A DNA stretch of 52,757 bases from Sphingobacteriales bacterium (GCA_016718845.1 JADKCK010000002.1:1-52757), one strand, 5' to 3'; positions 1 through 9,471 are shown, counted from the stretch's first letter. Numbers and translations: made by a program. Notes: a model not told the origin generated them from the letters alone.

Positions 1-218
1 ACTTTAGTTCGTATTTATTCAGTTAAATTATAAATTTTGTGCCATTTAAAGATTATCCAACGGACTTTTAACCCGCTGAATAGCATACGATAGCAAGTGT
101 CTTTATCGGTTGCAAATATAAAGTGTTTTTTTTAGTTTACGCAAGCTTTTGGGAAAATTTCTACACATTTTTTTTAAAAGCAATTGGATTTGGTAAAAAA
201 TATATAAAAATACTGCCG

Positions 219-245
219 CCCCATTATCTAGTCAAGATAATGGGG
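219..245 (-). terminator. Hairpin after the FAD/Fe-S dehydrogenase gene
   Basis: A perfect 11-bp stem (CCCCATTATCT paired with AGATAATGGGG) with a 5-base loop lies about 75 bases beyond the stop of the leftward dehydrogenase gene. A T-rich stretch follows on the minus strand after some ten bases, so intrinsic termination is plausible but not textbook. The rest of bases 1-320 holds no gene that I can recognise. Confidence 0.45.
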
Positions 246-320
246 TAACATTTTAAAAGGTTTTTTTGGTATATTGCAAAACCTAGGTGCATTTTTTAAC
301 AAAAACCTACAACCCAATCA

Positions 321-3275
321 TCAAACAAGTGCATCATACAAAACCTCCAAAGGGTGTTTGGCGGTGCGTTGGGTTCCGTCTTTTATTTGGTGGCGGCAAC
401 TGGTGCCGGGGGCGGCAATAATAACATCGGGGGCGGCTTTGCGCACCGCCGGAAACAATACTAACTCGCCAATTTGCATACTTACGTTGTAGTGTTCGGC
501 TTCGTAGCCAAACGAGCCTGCCATGCCACAACACCCCGACGGAATAACATCGACGTGGTAGTTTTGGGGCAATGCCAATAAAAATGCGGTGTCGGATACC
601 GAGCCTAATGCCTTTTGGTGGCAATGACCATGCAGTTTTACGGTGCGTTTTTCGGTGGTAAATTGTTGCGGGCTAATGTTGCCTTTTTGCATCTCGGCGG
701 CTAAAAACTCGTCAACAAGCAAACAATTTTTGCTTAGTTTTTGGGCAGCTTGTTGCTCATCGCCGCGCAAAAGTTTGGGGTATTCGTCTCTAAAACTTAA
801 AATTGCCGATGGCTCGATGCCCAAAAGTGGTGTTTGAGGTGTAATCAAATCCTTAAAAATGTGCACTTGTTGTTGGGCAATAGTCACTACTTCGGTCAAT
901 AAACCTTTTGATAGATAGGCGCGTCCGCTTTCGGGGTGTTCTATCATAAGTACTTTGTAGCCCAAACGCAACAACAATTTAATGGTTTTTATGCCAATTT
1001 CGGTGTCGTAATAGTTGGTAAACTCGTCGCAAAACAAATAAACGGTGCTTTTGTTGGGTGCATATTGGGCGTTTAATTGGGCAATATTTTTGTTGTACCA
1101 AGTGCGCAAAGTGGTTTTGTACAACATAGGCATGGAGCGTTGCGGGGCAAAACCCAATAGGCGTTTTAGCAAGCCACTTGTTGCTTTGTTGCCCATTACA
1201 AGGTTGTGCGCAAAGGGCGCAATACCTGCCAATTTGTTTAGGTTGTTTATGTTGGCAATTAGTTTGGTACGAAGCGGTATGCCATTTGTTTGGTGATAAT
1301 GGTGCAAAAACTCGGCTTTTAGCATTGCCATATCCACATTTGATGGGCATTCGGATTTGCAACCCTTGCACGAAATGCACAAATCCATTACCTCGTAAAT
1401 TTCGGGACTGTCAAATAGGTTTTCTTTTCGTTGTAGGTTGTTGGCGGTTAGTATCTCGCGCAAAATATTGGCGCGGGCGCGGGTGGTGTCTTTTTCGCGG
1501 TGAGTTGCCATGTAACTTGGGCACATAGTGCCACCCGATAGGTGCGATTTGCGGCAGTCGCCCGAGCCATTGCATTTTTCGGCGGCGTGTAATATGCCTC
1601 CTGTTTCCGAAAAATCGAACAAAGTAGGTATTTCGGGCAGATGCTGTCCTACCTCGTAGCGCAGCGAGCTGTCCATAGGTGGGGTATCGGTTATTTTGCC
1701 CGGGTTAAAAATGCCGTTGGGGTCCCACACTTGTTTAATACGTTTAAACAAGGCATAGTTTCGCTCGCCCATTACCAAGGGTATAAATTCGCCGCGCACG
1801 CGTCCGTCGCCATGTTCGCCGCTTAGCGAGCCGCCAAATTTTTTAACCAACTTAGCCGATTCGGTGGCGATGTATCTAAACTGTTTTACATCGTTGGCAT
1901 CTTTAAGGTCTAAGGTAGGTTTTATGTGTAGCTCGCCTGCGCCTGCATGGGCATAATATACAATGGTAGTTTGCCCGGCTTGTCGCAGCATGGGGTCAAG
2001 TTCTGCCAAAAACGCGGGCAGTTCCTCAACGGCAACAGCCATATCCTCGATAAAACTAAGTGGTTTGGCATTGCCCGGCACATTAGACAACAAACCCAAA
2101 CCTGCCGAGCGCAGCGTCCATACTTTGTTGATATTTGGCGGATAAACCAAGGGGTGTGCATAGCCCATTTGTTTTGCTTCGAGGTCGTTGATAAGCAATT
2201 GGGCTTGGGCTTGGGCTTGCTCGCGGGTATCGGCGGCAAACTCAATGGCTAATATAATTTCGGGGTCGCCTTGTACAAAAAAGCGATTTTTTAGCTGTTC
2301 GATATTTTCTTTGGTGCAATCTAAAATTACCTTATCGAGCATCTCAACGGCGCGTGGCTTATGCTGCATAGCTACAACGGTTGCTCGGGCGGCTTCGTTT
2401 AGGGTGGTAAAATGCGAGCATACCAAAACGGCTTCGGGCGGTGGTAGCGGGTCGAGGTGAATTTTTATTTCGGTGATAAATGCCAACGTACCTTCGGAGC
2501 CAGTTAGCAGTTTAGCAAAATTAAAGGCTTGTTCGCTGTATCTGTCAAAAGGTTCGGTGTGTAGCAGTTCGTCAACGGCATAGCCTGTGTTGCGGCGTGT
2601 AACGGTGGGTTTCGGAAACTGCTCGCGTATTTCGCGTTGTGTTTCGGGGTGGCTTAGTTCAAGGGCTATTTGGCGATACACTTGGCTTTCGAGCGATTGC
2701 CCAATACTTTTTTGCTTAAACTCGTTTTTGGTCAATTCGCCAAAAACTACCTCTGTACCGTCGCTTAGTATGGTGTGTAGTTCTAGTACATGGCGGCGCG
2801 TATCGCCGTATACTATTGAGTACGACCCGCACGAGTTGTTGCCCACCATGCCGCCTACATTGGCTCGGTTGGCGGTTGAGGTGTTGGGGCTAAAAAACAA
2901 ACCATGTGGGCGCAGTTGCACATTTAGGTCGTCGCGCACAATACCCGGTTGCACGCGTGCCCAGCCTTCGGTGGGGTTAATTTCTAGCACTTGGTTCATG
3001 TATCGCGATACATCTACCACAATACCGCTACCCACACATTGCCCACCCAACGATGTACCACCTGCCCGAGGGATAAGCGATGTTTGGTGTTTGGCGGCAA
3101 AGGCAATTAATGCTTGTATGTCGGTGGTGTTTTTGGGATAAGCTACTGCCAAAGGTAGCTCGCGATAAACCGATGCGTCGGTGGCATAAAGGCGGCGCAT
3201 GGTATCGTCGGTGTATATATCGCCCGTAAACTTGGTAGCAAGTTTGGCAAGGGCATTGGTTAATTTTTTAGACAC
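321..3275 (-). CDS. FAD-linked D-2-hydroxyacid dehydrogenase with C-terminal Fe-S/CCG half (YdiJ/GlcD-GlcF-like fusion)
   Basis: This 984-residue protein fuses a flavin dehydrogenase to an iron-sulfur partner. Residues about 40-260 form the PCMH-type FAD-binding domain, with IPRAGGTSLGGQCVGSG as the dinucleotide-contacting loop. Residues about 290-550 are the FAD-oxidase C domain, including SGEHGDGRVRGEF. The C-terminal half has a ferredoxin-like cluster motif, CISCKGCKSECPS, an earlier Cys cluster (CNGSGDCRK), and CCG-domain signatures GHCHQKALG and CCGMAGSFGYE. The family oxidises D-lactate, glycolate or D-2-hydroxyglutarate and passes electrons to the respiratory chain; size and order fit YdiJ-type D-2-hydroxyglutarate dehydrogenases best. 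The only upstream start in frame before a stop is GTG at 3275. It stands alone, with no obvious operon partner. The family is certain; the substrate is inferred. Confidence 0.9.
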   Translation of the reverse strand: MSKKLTNALAKLATKFTGDIYTDDTMRRLYATDASVYRELPLAVAYPKNTTDIQALIAFAAKHQTSLIPRAGGTSLGGQCVGSGIVVDVSRYMNQVLEINPTEGWARVQPGIVRDDLNVQLRPHGLFFSPNTSTANRANVGGMVGNNSCGSYSIVYGDTRRHVLELHTILSDGTEVVFGELTKNEFKQKSIGQSLESQVYRQIALELSHPETQREIREQFPKPTVTRRNTGYAVDELLHTEPFDRYSEQAFNFAKLLTGSEGTLAFITEIKIHLDPLPPPEAVLVCSHFTTLNEAARATVVAMQHKPRAVEMLDKVILDCTKENIEQLKNRFFVQGDPEIILAIEFAADTREQAQAQAQLLINDLEAKQMGYAHPLVYPPNINKVWTLRSAGLGLLSNVPGNAKPLSFIEDMAVAVEELPAFLAELDPMLRQAGQTTIVYYAHAGAGELHIKPTLDLKDANDVKQFRYIATESAKLVKKFGGSLSGEHGDGRVRGEFIPLVMGERNYALFKRIKQVWDPNGIFNPGKITDTPPMDSSLRYEVGQHLPEIPTLFDFSETGGILHAAEKCNGSGDCRKSHLSGGTMCPSYMATHREKDTTRARANILREILTANNLQRKENLFDSPEIYEVMDLCISCKGCKSECPSNVDMAMLKAEFLHHYHQTNGIPLRTKLIANINNLNKLAGIAPFAHNLVMGNKATSGLLKRLLGFAPQRSMPMLYKTTLRTWYNKNIAQLNAQYAPNKSTVYLFCDEFTNYYDTEIGIKTIKLLLRLGYKVLMIEHPESGRAYLSKGLLTEVVTIAQQQVHIFKDLITPQTPLLGIEPSAILSFRDEYPKLLRGDEQQAAQKLSKNCLLVDEFLAAEMQKGNISPQQFTTEKRTVKLHGHCHQKALGSVSDTAFLLALPQNYHVDVIPSGCCGMAGSFGYEAEHYNVSMQIGELVLFPAVRKAAPDVIIAAPGTSCRHQIKDGTQRTAKHPLEVLYDALV

Positions 3276-3762
3276 AGTATTTTTTTAATGATGATGGGTT
3301 TTGGGTGATGGGGTTATTAGGGCTACAAATTTATAGTGCTATTGTAATTTGATGCCGACATTGAAAAGTAGTAAATAGCTGCTCAATTTACGCCAGCTTG
3401 TTTTTTTAAATTTACAACGGAGACACAGAGAACACGGAGTTTTTTTGGGATGGCTTTTTTATTTGTTATTTTTTAGTTTGCAACCGAGACAGGGGAAAAA
3501 CATAATCTCGTTCTTCTCTGTGCTCTCTGTGTCTCTTGTTGTTTTTTATTTTTTAGTTCACAACAAATAAAACACTCATAGCCAGCTTGCCCTAGTTCGA
3601 CAAGCTCACTATGACCATGCCCTTTCAATAAGCTAAAACTTTTCAATGTCGTTATCAAAATGCTCTGTTTTATTTCAAGTTGATTAAGTAATTGTGGCTT
3701 GGTGCTGTAGCTATTTTGGGCAAAAGAAATGGTTGCGGCTTGGTGCCGTAGGCAACTGAAAA
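3276..3762. repeat. Intergenic region with imperfect inverted repeat (cacagag-type)
   Basis: No convincing gene is seen here. AGACACAGAGAACACGG at 3421-3437 reappears in inverted orientation at 3516-3534 as CTCTGTGCTCTCTGTGTCT, giving an imperfect inverted repeat with about 80 bases between the arms. Such 'gagacacagag' sequences recur as non-coding dispersed repeats in many environmental bacterial genomes (from memory). A 97-residue open frame across 3473-3766 has a composition unlike the neighbouring genes and is not called. Confidence 0.4.
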
Positions 3763-4821
3763 TCAATAATTATCGAGTATATACTTTTGGCGCAAATCAT
3801 CTATCAATATCAATTTATTATTTCGTTCAACATACCAATATTTCCAGCCATTGTTGGCGGGGCGGTTAAGTATTGCGGCGCTTATTTTATGGATAGAGCC
3901 TATGTTGTCGTTCCAGAGCAGGGTAGAGTCGGCTTGTACTTGGGCGGCATGTGTTTTATCTGCCGAAAACAAATCTTCGCCGGCATTAATCCAACCAATA
4001 CTTATTAATGTGCCAAATGGTACTTTGGGTGGTTTGGTTTCTATTTTATAGTCTAGCAGGTTAAGGTTTATGGGCGTAACTTGTGCTAATCGTTGATTGG
4101 CTACATCTACATAAAATGCCTCTTGTTCAATGCCAATATATTGCCGTTGTAGGCGTTTGGCAACGGCGGCGGTGGTTCCGCTACCGCTAAAAGGGTCAAG
4201 CACTACATCGTTTGGGTTCGAGGTGGCTAAGATGATGCGGTACAAAAGGTCTTCGGGTTTTTGGGTTGAGTGGGCTTTTTGTCCGTTTATTTTAATACGT
4301 TCTTCGCCTGTGCAGATGGGCAAGTACCAATCGCTGCGCATTTGTAGGTCGTCGTTAAAGTTTTTGAGTGCTTTGTAATGAAACGTAAATTTTGATTTAT
4401 CGGTTTTTGATGCCCAAATTAGGGTTTCGTGGGCGTTGGTAAATCGGGTTCCTTTAAAGTTGGGCATGGGGTTAGTTTTTATCCAAATAACATCGTTTAG
4501 CAGCCAAAAGCCTTGGTTTTGCAGGGCGGTGCCTACCCTAAAAATGTTGTGGTAACTACCAATCACCCAAATAGTGCCATTGTCTTTTAGTACTCGTTTG
4601 CAGGCAGATAACCATTGTTGGGTAAATTGGTCGTAGGCAGCAAACGATTCAAATTGGTCCCATTGGTCAAAAACTCCCTCAACGCGGCTTTGGTTGGGGC
4701 GATACAAATCGTTTTGTAGCTGTAGGTTATAGGGCGGGTCGGCAAAAATAAGGTCGACCGATTTTTCGGGCAGTTGGGCTAACACCTCAATGCAGTTGCC
4801 TTGTATGATTTGATTAAACAA
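3763..4821 (-). CDS. CcrM-like N6-adenine DNA methyltransferase (orphan, beta class; predicted GANTC)
   Basis: This 352-residue protein resembles Caulobacter CcrM along its whole length. Motif IV, FADPPYNLQLQ, comes first (about residue 30), and the SAM-binding FSGSGTTAAVAKR comes near residue 210: the beta-class order. Stretches that I recognise from CcrM are FDQWDQFESFAAYD, IWVIGSYHNIFRVG, NPMPNFKGTRFTNAHETLIW and CTGEERIK. The C-terminal extension of about 90 residues (VPFGTLISIGWINAG, then GSIHKISAAILNRPANNGWKYW) corresponds to the CcrM C-domain used for strand separation and recognition, so GANTC specificity is a reasonable inference. No restriction endonuclease gene lies beside it, suggesting an epigenetic role. 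The start must be TTG at 4821, because a stop precedes it and the next Met would remove the conserved N-terminus. Confidence 0.88.
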   Translation of the reverse strand: MFNQIIQGNCIEVLAQLPEKSVDLIFADPPYNLQLQNDLYRPNQSRVEGVFDQWDQFESFAAYDQFTQQWLSACKRVLKDNGTIWVIGSYHNIFRVGTALQNQGFWLLNDVIWIKTNPMPNFKGTRFTNAHETLIWASKTDKSKFTFHYKALKNFNDDLQMRSDWYLPICTGEERIKINGQKAHSTQKPEDLLYRIILATSNPNDVVLDPFSGSGTTAAVAKRLQRQYIGIEQEAFYVDVANQRLAQVTPINLNLLDYKIETKPPKVPFGTLISIGWINAGEDLFSADKTHAAQVQADSTLLWNDNIGSIHKISAAILNRPANNGWKYWYVERNNKLILIDDLRQKYILDNY

Positions 4822-5214
4822 TTTTTAATTATAAATTATTGATTATAAATTATGGAAATCCGAAAAAGGTTCACAAAAATGGGATTCAATTTGGCTTGAA
4901 CCATAAATGCCTAAGCTACACTATGTTAAAATATGCAGCCCCTTAATGTGGACTAAAGCCTAAAACGGTGCAAAATTAGCGATGATTTGCCATTTGTCCA
5001 AAAAATGAGCTAAAAGTAGGCGTATTAAAGTAAATAATCCTACTTTTGCACGCTCAAGTTGTTTAGCTGCTGCAAATTGCTCTAAAAGCCCCAAGTATCC
5101 TCCCCAAAAGCTATAGCCCGAAGCGGACAGCAGATAGCCTGAAGCGGACAGCGGACAGCCTGTAGCCAGCGACAGCTTAAATGTAACTTTTTGGATTTAT
5201 TAACGTCTAAACCA
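4822..5214. repeat. Intergenic region with degenerate direct repeats
   Basis: No gene is seen. Just before the acyltransferase are two near-identical 19-base copies (AGCCYGAAGCGGACAGC core) at 5113-5131 and 5134-5152, followed by a degenerate third at about 5156-5176. The high G+C of this patch contrasts with the A+T-rich leader around it. Function unknown. Confidence 0.5.
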
Positions 5215-6684
5215 ATGACTTTTAACTCGCTTGCTTATCTATTTTTTCTGCCCTTTGTTAGCCTTATTTATTTTTTATTGGGCGATAAATGGCGTACTTG
5301 GTGGTTGTTGGTATGTAGTTATGGCTTTTATATGTATTGGCGATGGGAGTATGGCGCACTGATGCTGTTTAGCACCTTTGTAACATTTGTTGCTGCATTG
5401 GGTATACAACAATCGGGTACACAACATGCCAAACGGTGGTGGTTGGTGTTAGGTTTAGTCACCGATTTAGGGTTGTTGCTGTTTTTTAAATACGCCTATT
5501 TTTTGTCGGTTAATATACAACAATTAGGCTCGTTTTTTGGTTGGGCGATACCTGTTTTTCATCACTCGTTTTTGTTGCCCGTTGGCATTTCGTTCTACAC
5601 TTTTCAATCAATAGGATACACCATTGATGTATATAAACAACGAATACCCGCCGAGCCAAATTTTAAAAACTATGCGCTCTTTATTTCGTTTTTTCCGCAA
5701 TTAGTAGCTGGTCCTATCGAGGCTGCCGCACATTTGTTACCACAACTAAAACGCACCCATAAATTTGATTGGCAACGTTTTATAAGCGGCGGGCAATTAA
5801 TTGTGTGGGGGTTGTTTAAAAAAATAGTTATTGCCGATAACATAGCCGATTATGTAAATGCTGTTTTCAATAACCTACATCAGCACAGCGGTTTTACATT
5901 AATATTGGCAATGTATTTGTTTGTGTATCAGGTATACTGCGATTTTTCGGGCTACTCCGACATAGCCGTTGGTTCGGCACGCATATTGGGTGTTAATTTA
6001 ATGCTCAACTTTAACCGCCCATTTTTATCGCGCAGCTATGCACAATTATGGCAGCGTTGGCATATTTCGCTTACACACTGGATGCGGCAATACGTATACA
6101 TTCCGTTGGGGGGCAACCGCACAAACCGTTGGCAGTGGTATGCCAATATTTTGTTGGTTTATTTTTTGGTTGGATTGTGGCATGGCGCCGCCTGGACATT
6201 TATAGGCTTTGGCTTGCTGCATGGCATAACCATTGTGTTAGCACTTATTACACAGCCTTTACGACAGCAATGGGTTAGGGCAATAGGCTTACACAAATAC
6301 CCCCAAATAGACACCGCCATTGACCAATTTTTTACCCTTAGCTTGTTTGCCTTTAATTGTATTATTTTTAGATGTGCGTCGCTTACCGATTGGTGGTACA
6401 TTATTACCCATGCCTTTAATACAACAACTAAGCTATCAAACATGCCTTTGGTGCCACTTACACTAATAGCACCCATGTTGCTATTATTTTTGTGGATACA
6501 AAGTTTTCAGCCCGTAGGCAGCTACTCGCCCTTCGAGCAGTTGCAAAAATATACTTGGCGATGGGCAATTTACCTTGTTTTGGTGTTTGCTATACTACTT
6601 TTTGGCAACCAAATGAGTAATACCTTTTTTTTATTTTCAGTTTTAGGTAAAAAAACTCACTTTTTGTGTATTATAACGAACTAA
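5215..6684 (+). CDS. MBOAT family O-acyltransferase (AlgI-like)
   Basis: This is a polytopic membrane protein of the membrane-bound O-acyltransferase family, which transfers acyl (often acetyl) groups to extracytoplasmic polysaccharide or other surface molecules. The ATG at 5215 gives the family-typical start MTFNSLAYLFFLPFVSLIYF; a TTG eight codons upstream is less likely. Visible hallmarks are QLVAGPIEAAAHLLPQ, QVYCDFSGYSDIAVGSARIL, RWHISLTHWMRQYVYIPLGG and the catalytic-His region LVGLWHGAAWTFIGFGLLHG. Family members in Bacteroidota commonly end in ...FIYFQF (from memory). Here the frame runs on past that point to a stop at 6684 with FLFSVLGKKTH..., while a one-base shift at the run of eight T (6625-6632) yields FFYFQF and a stop at 6646. 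A homopolymer indel is therefore likely. No AlgX/AlgJ-like partner is adjacent. Confidence 0.87.
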   Translation: MTFNSLAYLFFLPFVSLIYFLLGDKWRTWWLLVCSYGFYMYWRWEYGALMLFSTFVTFVAALGIQQSGTQHAKRWWLVLGLVTDLGLLLFFKYAYFLSVNIQQLGSFFGWAIPVFHHSFLLPVGISFYTFQSIGYTIDVYKQRIPAEPNFKNYALFISFFPQLVAGPIEAAAHLLPQLKRTHKFDWQRFISGGQLIVWGLFKKIVIADNIADYVNAVFNNLHQHSGFTLILAMYLFVYQVYCDFSGYSDIAVGSARILGVNLMLNFNRPFLSRSYAQLWQRWHISLTHWMRQYVYIPLGGNRTNRWQWYANILLVYFLVGLWHGAAWTFIGFGLLHGITIVLALITQPLRQQWVRAIGLHKYPQIDTAIDQFFTLSLFAFNCIIFRCASLTDWWYIITHAFNTTTKLSNMPLVPLTLIAPMLLLFLWIQSFQPVGSYSPFEQLQKYTWRWAIYLVLVFAILLFGNQMSNTFFLFSVLGKKTHFLCIITN

Positions 6685-6910
6685 ACCACCCTTAAAAATT
6701 GTTTACTATTGTAGCAAGTTTTGCCAACTTTAAACAAATGCAAGGCTTACAAGCAAAGCAAAATTTGTGCTATTTGTACCTCATTTCCCCAATAATTTAA
6801 ATTAAACTTGAGCAGTTATTAGGCAATATTTTTTAACTACTCATCAAACAAAAAAATATTAGCAACCCTATATTTATTGCAGCAAATAGTGGTATAAATA
6901 ATAAATAACT

Positions 6911-7294
6911 ATGACAAGAATAAAGTATACAGTTGATTATCTTATCAAATCATCGCCTACTATCCTATTCGATTTTTTATCAACTGCCTCTGGTTTATCT
7001 CAATGGTTTGCCGACCATGTAGACGAGAATACAGACGAGTTGGTATTTTATTGGGAAGGGTATCCAGAAAAAGCAACTATTATAGATGCTGTTCGCCCCG
7101 AATTTATTAGGTTTGAAATGGAAAGCGGCGAAGACGATGAATACCTTGAGTTTAAAATAGAAAAATCGGAGGTAACATCGGACACTATTTTAATTATCAC
7201 CGATTTTGCCGATAAAGCCGACATCCCAGACCAAAAAAAATTGTGGGACAGCCAAATAAAAACTTTAACTAACCGCGTAGGAGGTAGTAATTAA
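6911..7294 (+). CDS. START-like domain protein (SRPBCC superfamily, Bacteroidota-specific family)
   Basis: This small soluble protein (127 residues) has the START-like fold expected of the Aha1/polyketide-cyclase superfamily. Its beginning (KYTVDYLIKSSPTILFDFL, then STASGLSQWFADHVD) and end (DKAD..DQKKLWDSQIKTL) match a conserved family found across Bacteroidota whose function is not established. Residues 45-60 (FYWEGYPEKATIIDAV) and 80-95 (EYLEFKIEKSEVTSDT) form the central strands of the hydrophobic cup. It is monocistronic, with a hairpin terminator about 140 bases downstream. A ligand or client cannot be inferred from context. Confidence 0.82.
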   Translation: MTRIKYTVDYLIKSSPTILFDFLSTASGLSQWFADHVDENTDELVFYWEGYPEKATIIDAVRPEFIRFEMESGEDDEYLEFKIEKSEVTSDTILIITDFADKADIPDQKKLWDSQIKTLTNRVGGSN

Positions 7295-7430
7295 TAACTA
7301 TTGAATGGACGCAATGCTTTAATAATTAACGTGTTAGTAGCTATTACGTTTATTTAAACATCGAATTATTGCGTCGGGTTATGTTAATTATGGTTGTAAG
7401 CATAAACTAAACGATTATTTACAAAAGTGT

Positions 7431-7477
7431 AAAAGCACCTTTCTTATCATTGCAAAATGATGAGTAAGGTGCTTTTT
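7431..7477. terminator. Bidirectional hairpin between the START-like gene and pheS
   Basis: AAAAGCACCTT (7431-7441) pairs with AAGGTGCTTTT (7466-7475), with an inner TATCAT/ATGATG stem. T tracts flank it on both strands, so it can serve both converging genes. Confidence 0.75.
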
Positions 7478-7524
7478 GTTAGGGTATTAATAAGGATTGT
7501 TTTACCAATATCCAAATACCTTGT

Positions 7525-8562
7525 TTATAATCCGCCCGAAAACTGGCGTAAAAAACGCACATCATTTTCGAACAGCAAGCGTATATCTTTAATGCCATAC
7601 AATTGCATAGTTGTACGCTCAATACCCATACCAAAGGCAAAGCCTGTATATTTTTTCGAGTCGATGCCACAATTTTCTAACACATTAGGGTCAACCATGC
7701 CTGCTCCTAAAATCTCGACCCAGCCGCTGTATTTACACACCGGGCAACCTTTTGCTTGGCATATAAAACAAGTTACGTCGGCTTCGAGCGATGGCTCGGT
7801 GAAAGGAAAAAACGACGGACGAAGGCAGATCTCAACATCTTTGCTAAACATTTGTCGGGCAAAAACCAGCAATGTTTGTTTAAGGTCGGCAAGCGATACA
7901 TTTTCGCCCACATACAAACCCTCTATTTGATGAAACTGACAGTGCGAGCGTGCCGAAACCGTTTCGTTGCGGTAAACCCTACCCGGTGCTACAATCCTAA
8001 TGGGCGGCTGATTTTTTTCCATGTGTCGGGCTTGCACCGGCGATGTATGCGTGCGCAACAATACAGCAGGGTTAGTTTGGATATAAAACGTATCCTGCAT
8101 ATCGCGCGAGGGGTGGTCGTCGGGGGTATTTAGGGCAGTAAAGTTGTGCCAATCGTCTTCAATTTCGCGGTCGGCAACAACGGCAAAGCCCATACCTCTA
8201 AAAACATCTATGGCTCGGCGCAAAAACAACGACACCGGGTGTCGGCTGCCCAAAGGTTGTGTAAGGGCAGGCGCTGTAAGGTCGGGTATGTCGGTAGGGG
8301 TGTCGGTAGCTGTTTCAAGCTGTGTTTTTATCTGCTCTATTTTGGCTTCGGCAGTTTGTTTTACTTGATTAGCTATCTGTCCAAATTCTTTTTTGCGCTC
8401 GTTGGGCACACTTTTAAATTGCTCGAACAGTTGTTTTACTTTACCATTGCTGCCCAAATAGGCTATTCTAAATTTTTCTAACTCGGCAGTGTTATTGGTT
8501 GCAAACTCTTCAACTTGTTGTAGTAAGTCTTTCGCCAACTCAAATATGTTTGTATTGTCCAT
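7525..8562 (-). CDS. pheS: Phenylalanine--tRNA ligase alpha subunit
   Basis: The alpha subunit of the alpha2-beta2 enzyme that charges tRNA-Phe. Residues 1-90 are the N-terminal coiled coil; the class II catalytic core follows. Visible motifs are HPVSLFLRRAIDVFRGMGF (motif 1 region), RTHTSPVQAR and HCQFHQIEGLYVGENVS (motif 2), FTEPSLEADVTCFIC with the conserved FxEPS phenylalanine-binding element, and GFAFGMGIERTTMQLYGI (motif 3). At 345 residues it is of normal length. pheT is not adjacent, which is common in Bacteroidota. The ATG at 8562 gives the expected N-terminus. Confidence 0.96.
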   Translation of the reverse strand: MDNTNIFELAKDLLQQVEEFATNNTAELEKFRIAYLGSNGKVKQLFEQFKSVPNERKKEFGQIANQVKQTAEAKIEQIKTQLETATDTPTDIPDLTAPALTQPLGSRHPVSLFLRRAIDVFRGMGFAVVADREIEDDWHNFTALNTPDDHPSRDMQDTFYIQTNPAVLLRTHTSPVQARHMEKNQPPIRIVAPGRVYRNETVSARSHCQFHQIEGLYVGENVSLADLKQTLLVFARQMFSKDVEICLRPSFFPFTEPSLEADVTCFICQAKGCPVCKYSGWVEILGAGMVDPNVLENCGIDSKKYTGFAFGMGIERTTMQLYGIKDIRLLFENDVRFLRQFSGGL

Positions 8563-8693
8563 TATTACTTGTGCGGTTAAAGGGGTTAAATAGGTGGAGA
8601 ACTTAAAGTTTTTTATTATGATGATATTTCAAGACAATTATATAACAAGCTACTCTCAAAACCAATAATTTATAATCAATAATTAATAATCAA

Positions 8694-9092
8694 TTATTGC
8701 GGTTTTATGTTTGCCAAATCGGTTCCGTTTATGATGTGTCCGTCTAAAATGGTGTTTTCTTCAACATATCCCGGCTCAATATAGCCGCCACCGCCCTCCA
8801 ATAGGTTGTTGTTGGTTGTTTGGGCAACTATGGTATAACTACCCTCGCTTTGTTGCGGAAAAGCAAAAAAAGCAGTTTGGTTTGGCGCTAATTGTTGGGT
8901 ATATACTGTTTTACCGCCGCTATAAGTTAGGCTTAGTTCTTTTACCACAAAACGCGATTTGTTATGAACAAGAACTTGCACATAATCGGTGGGTAATCTG
9001 CAATTATCTAAAAAATAAAAAGCACCTACAACGGCTGCCACACCCAACAAAAAGGCAAGCAACACATAAAAAATTGTAGCTTTGATAGACAT
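8694..9092 (-). CDS. Small membrane-anchored protein of unknown function
   Basis: This 132-residue protein has a single N-terminal transmembrane segment (residues about 5-27, ATIFYVLLAFLLGVAAVV) followed by an extracytoplasmic beta-rich domain (VQVLVHNKSRFVVKELSLTY, QLAPNQTAFFAFPQ). It may be a periplasmic protein held in the inner membrane. I do not recognise the family. The start chosen is ATG at 9092; an upstream TTG at 9113 overlaps a good -7 element read leftward (TATCTTTG about 9114-9121), so it would fall at or before the transcript start. It lies 130 bases upstream of pheS in the same direction and may be separately transcribed. Confidence 0.6.
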   Translation of the reverse strand: MSIKATIFYVLLAFLLGVAAVVGAFYFLDNCRLPTDYVQVLVHNKSRFVVKELSLTYSGGKTVYTQQLAPNQTAFFAFPQQSEGSYTIVAQTTNNNLLEGGGGYIEPGYVEENTILDGHIINGTDLANIKPQ

Positions 9093-9233
9093 GGGCTGAT
9101 TTTTAGCGCACAAAGATACTATTTTGTTTGCTCAATATGCACATTAAACTTTCAGAAAAGTACAAAACAGAGATAGTTAAGCAGAATAAGCAAAAAAAAA
9201 TACGCTAAAGGTACTTACTTAAAAACAAATTAC

Positions 9234-9310
9234 TACATTTGCAGCTAATAAATGGGTTTGCAGAGCTACTAAATTGCTTTTTTTTAGAAAAATGACGAAA
9301 AAAACGTCAT
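9234..9310 (+). promoter_or_regulatory. Promoter -7 element and leader hairpin of the TonB receptor gene
   Basis: TACATTTG at 9234-9241 matches the Bacteroidota -7 consensus. It implies a 5' leader of about 220 bases before the receptor ATG. Inside the leader ATGACG (9292-9297) pairs with CGTCAT (9305-9310) around an A-rich loop. No known riboswitch is recognised. The remainder of 9114-9471 holds no gene. Confidence 0.45.
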
Positions 9311-9471
9311 CTAACAAAAACCGAATCTTTTTTTTGCGTCTATACTTAAACCTGTTTGCTGCTGCTTACTTATCATGTAGCTATTTGCATTGCCACAAAT
9401 TTGATAGCTAAAAAACAGGCACTTTATAAAACCGAAATCACACATCTTATTTCATAAAAAAACCAAGAAAC

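Noticed and set aside
3473..3766. 97-residue open frame overlapping the end of the methyltransferase gene
   Set aside because: It crosses the dispersed 'cacagag' inverted repeat, has atypical composition and overlaps the methyltransferase stop; no conserved sequence is recognisable.
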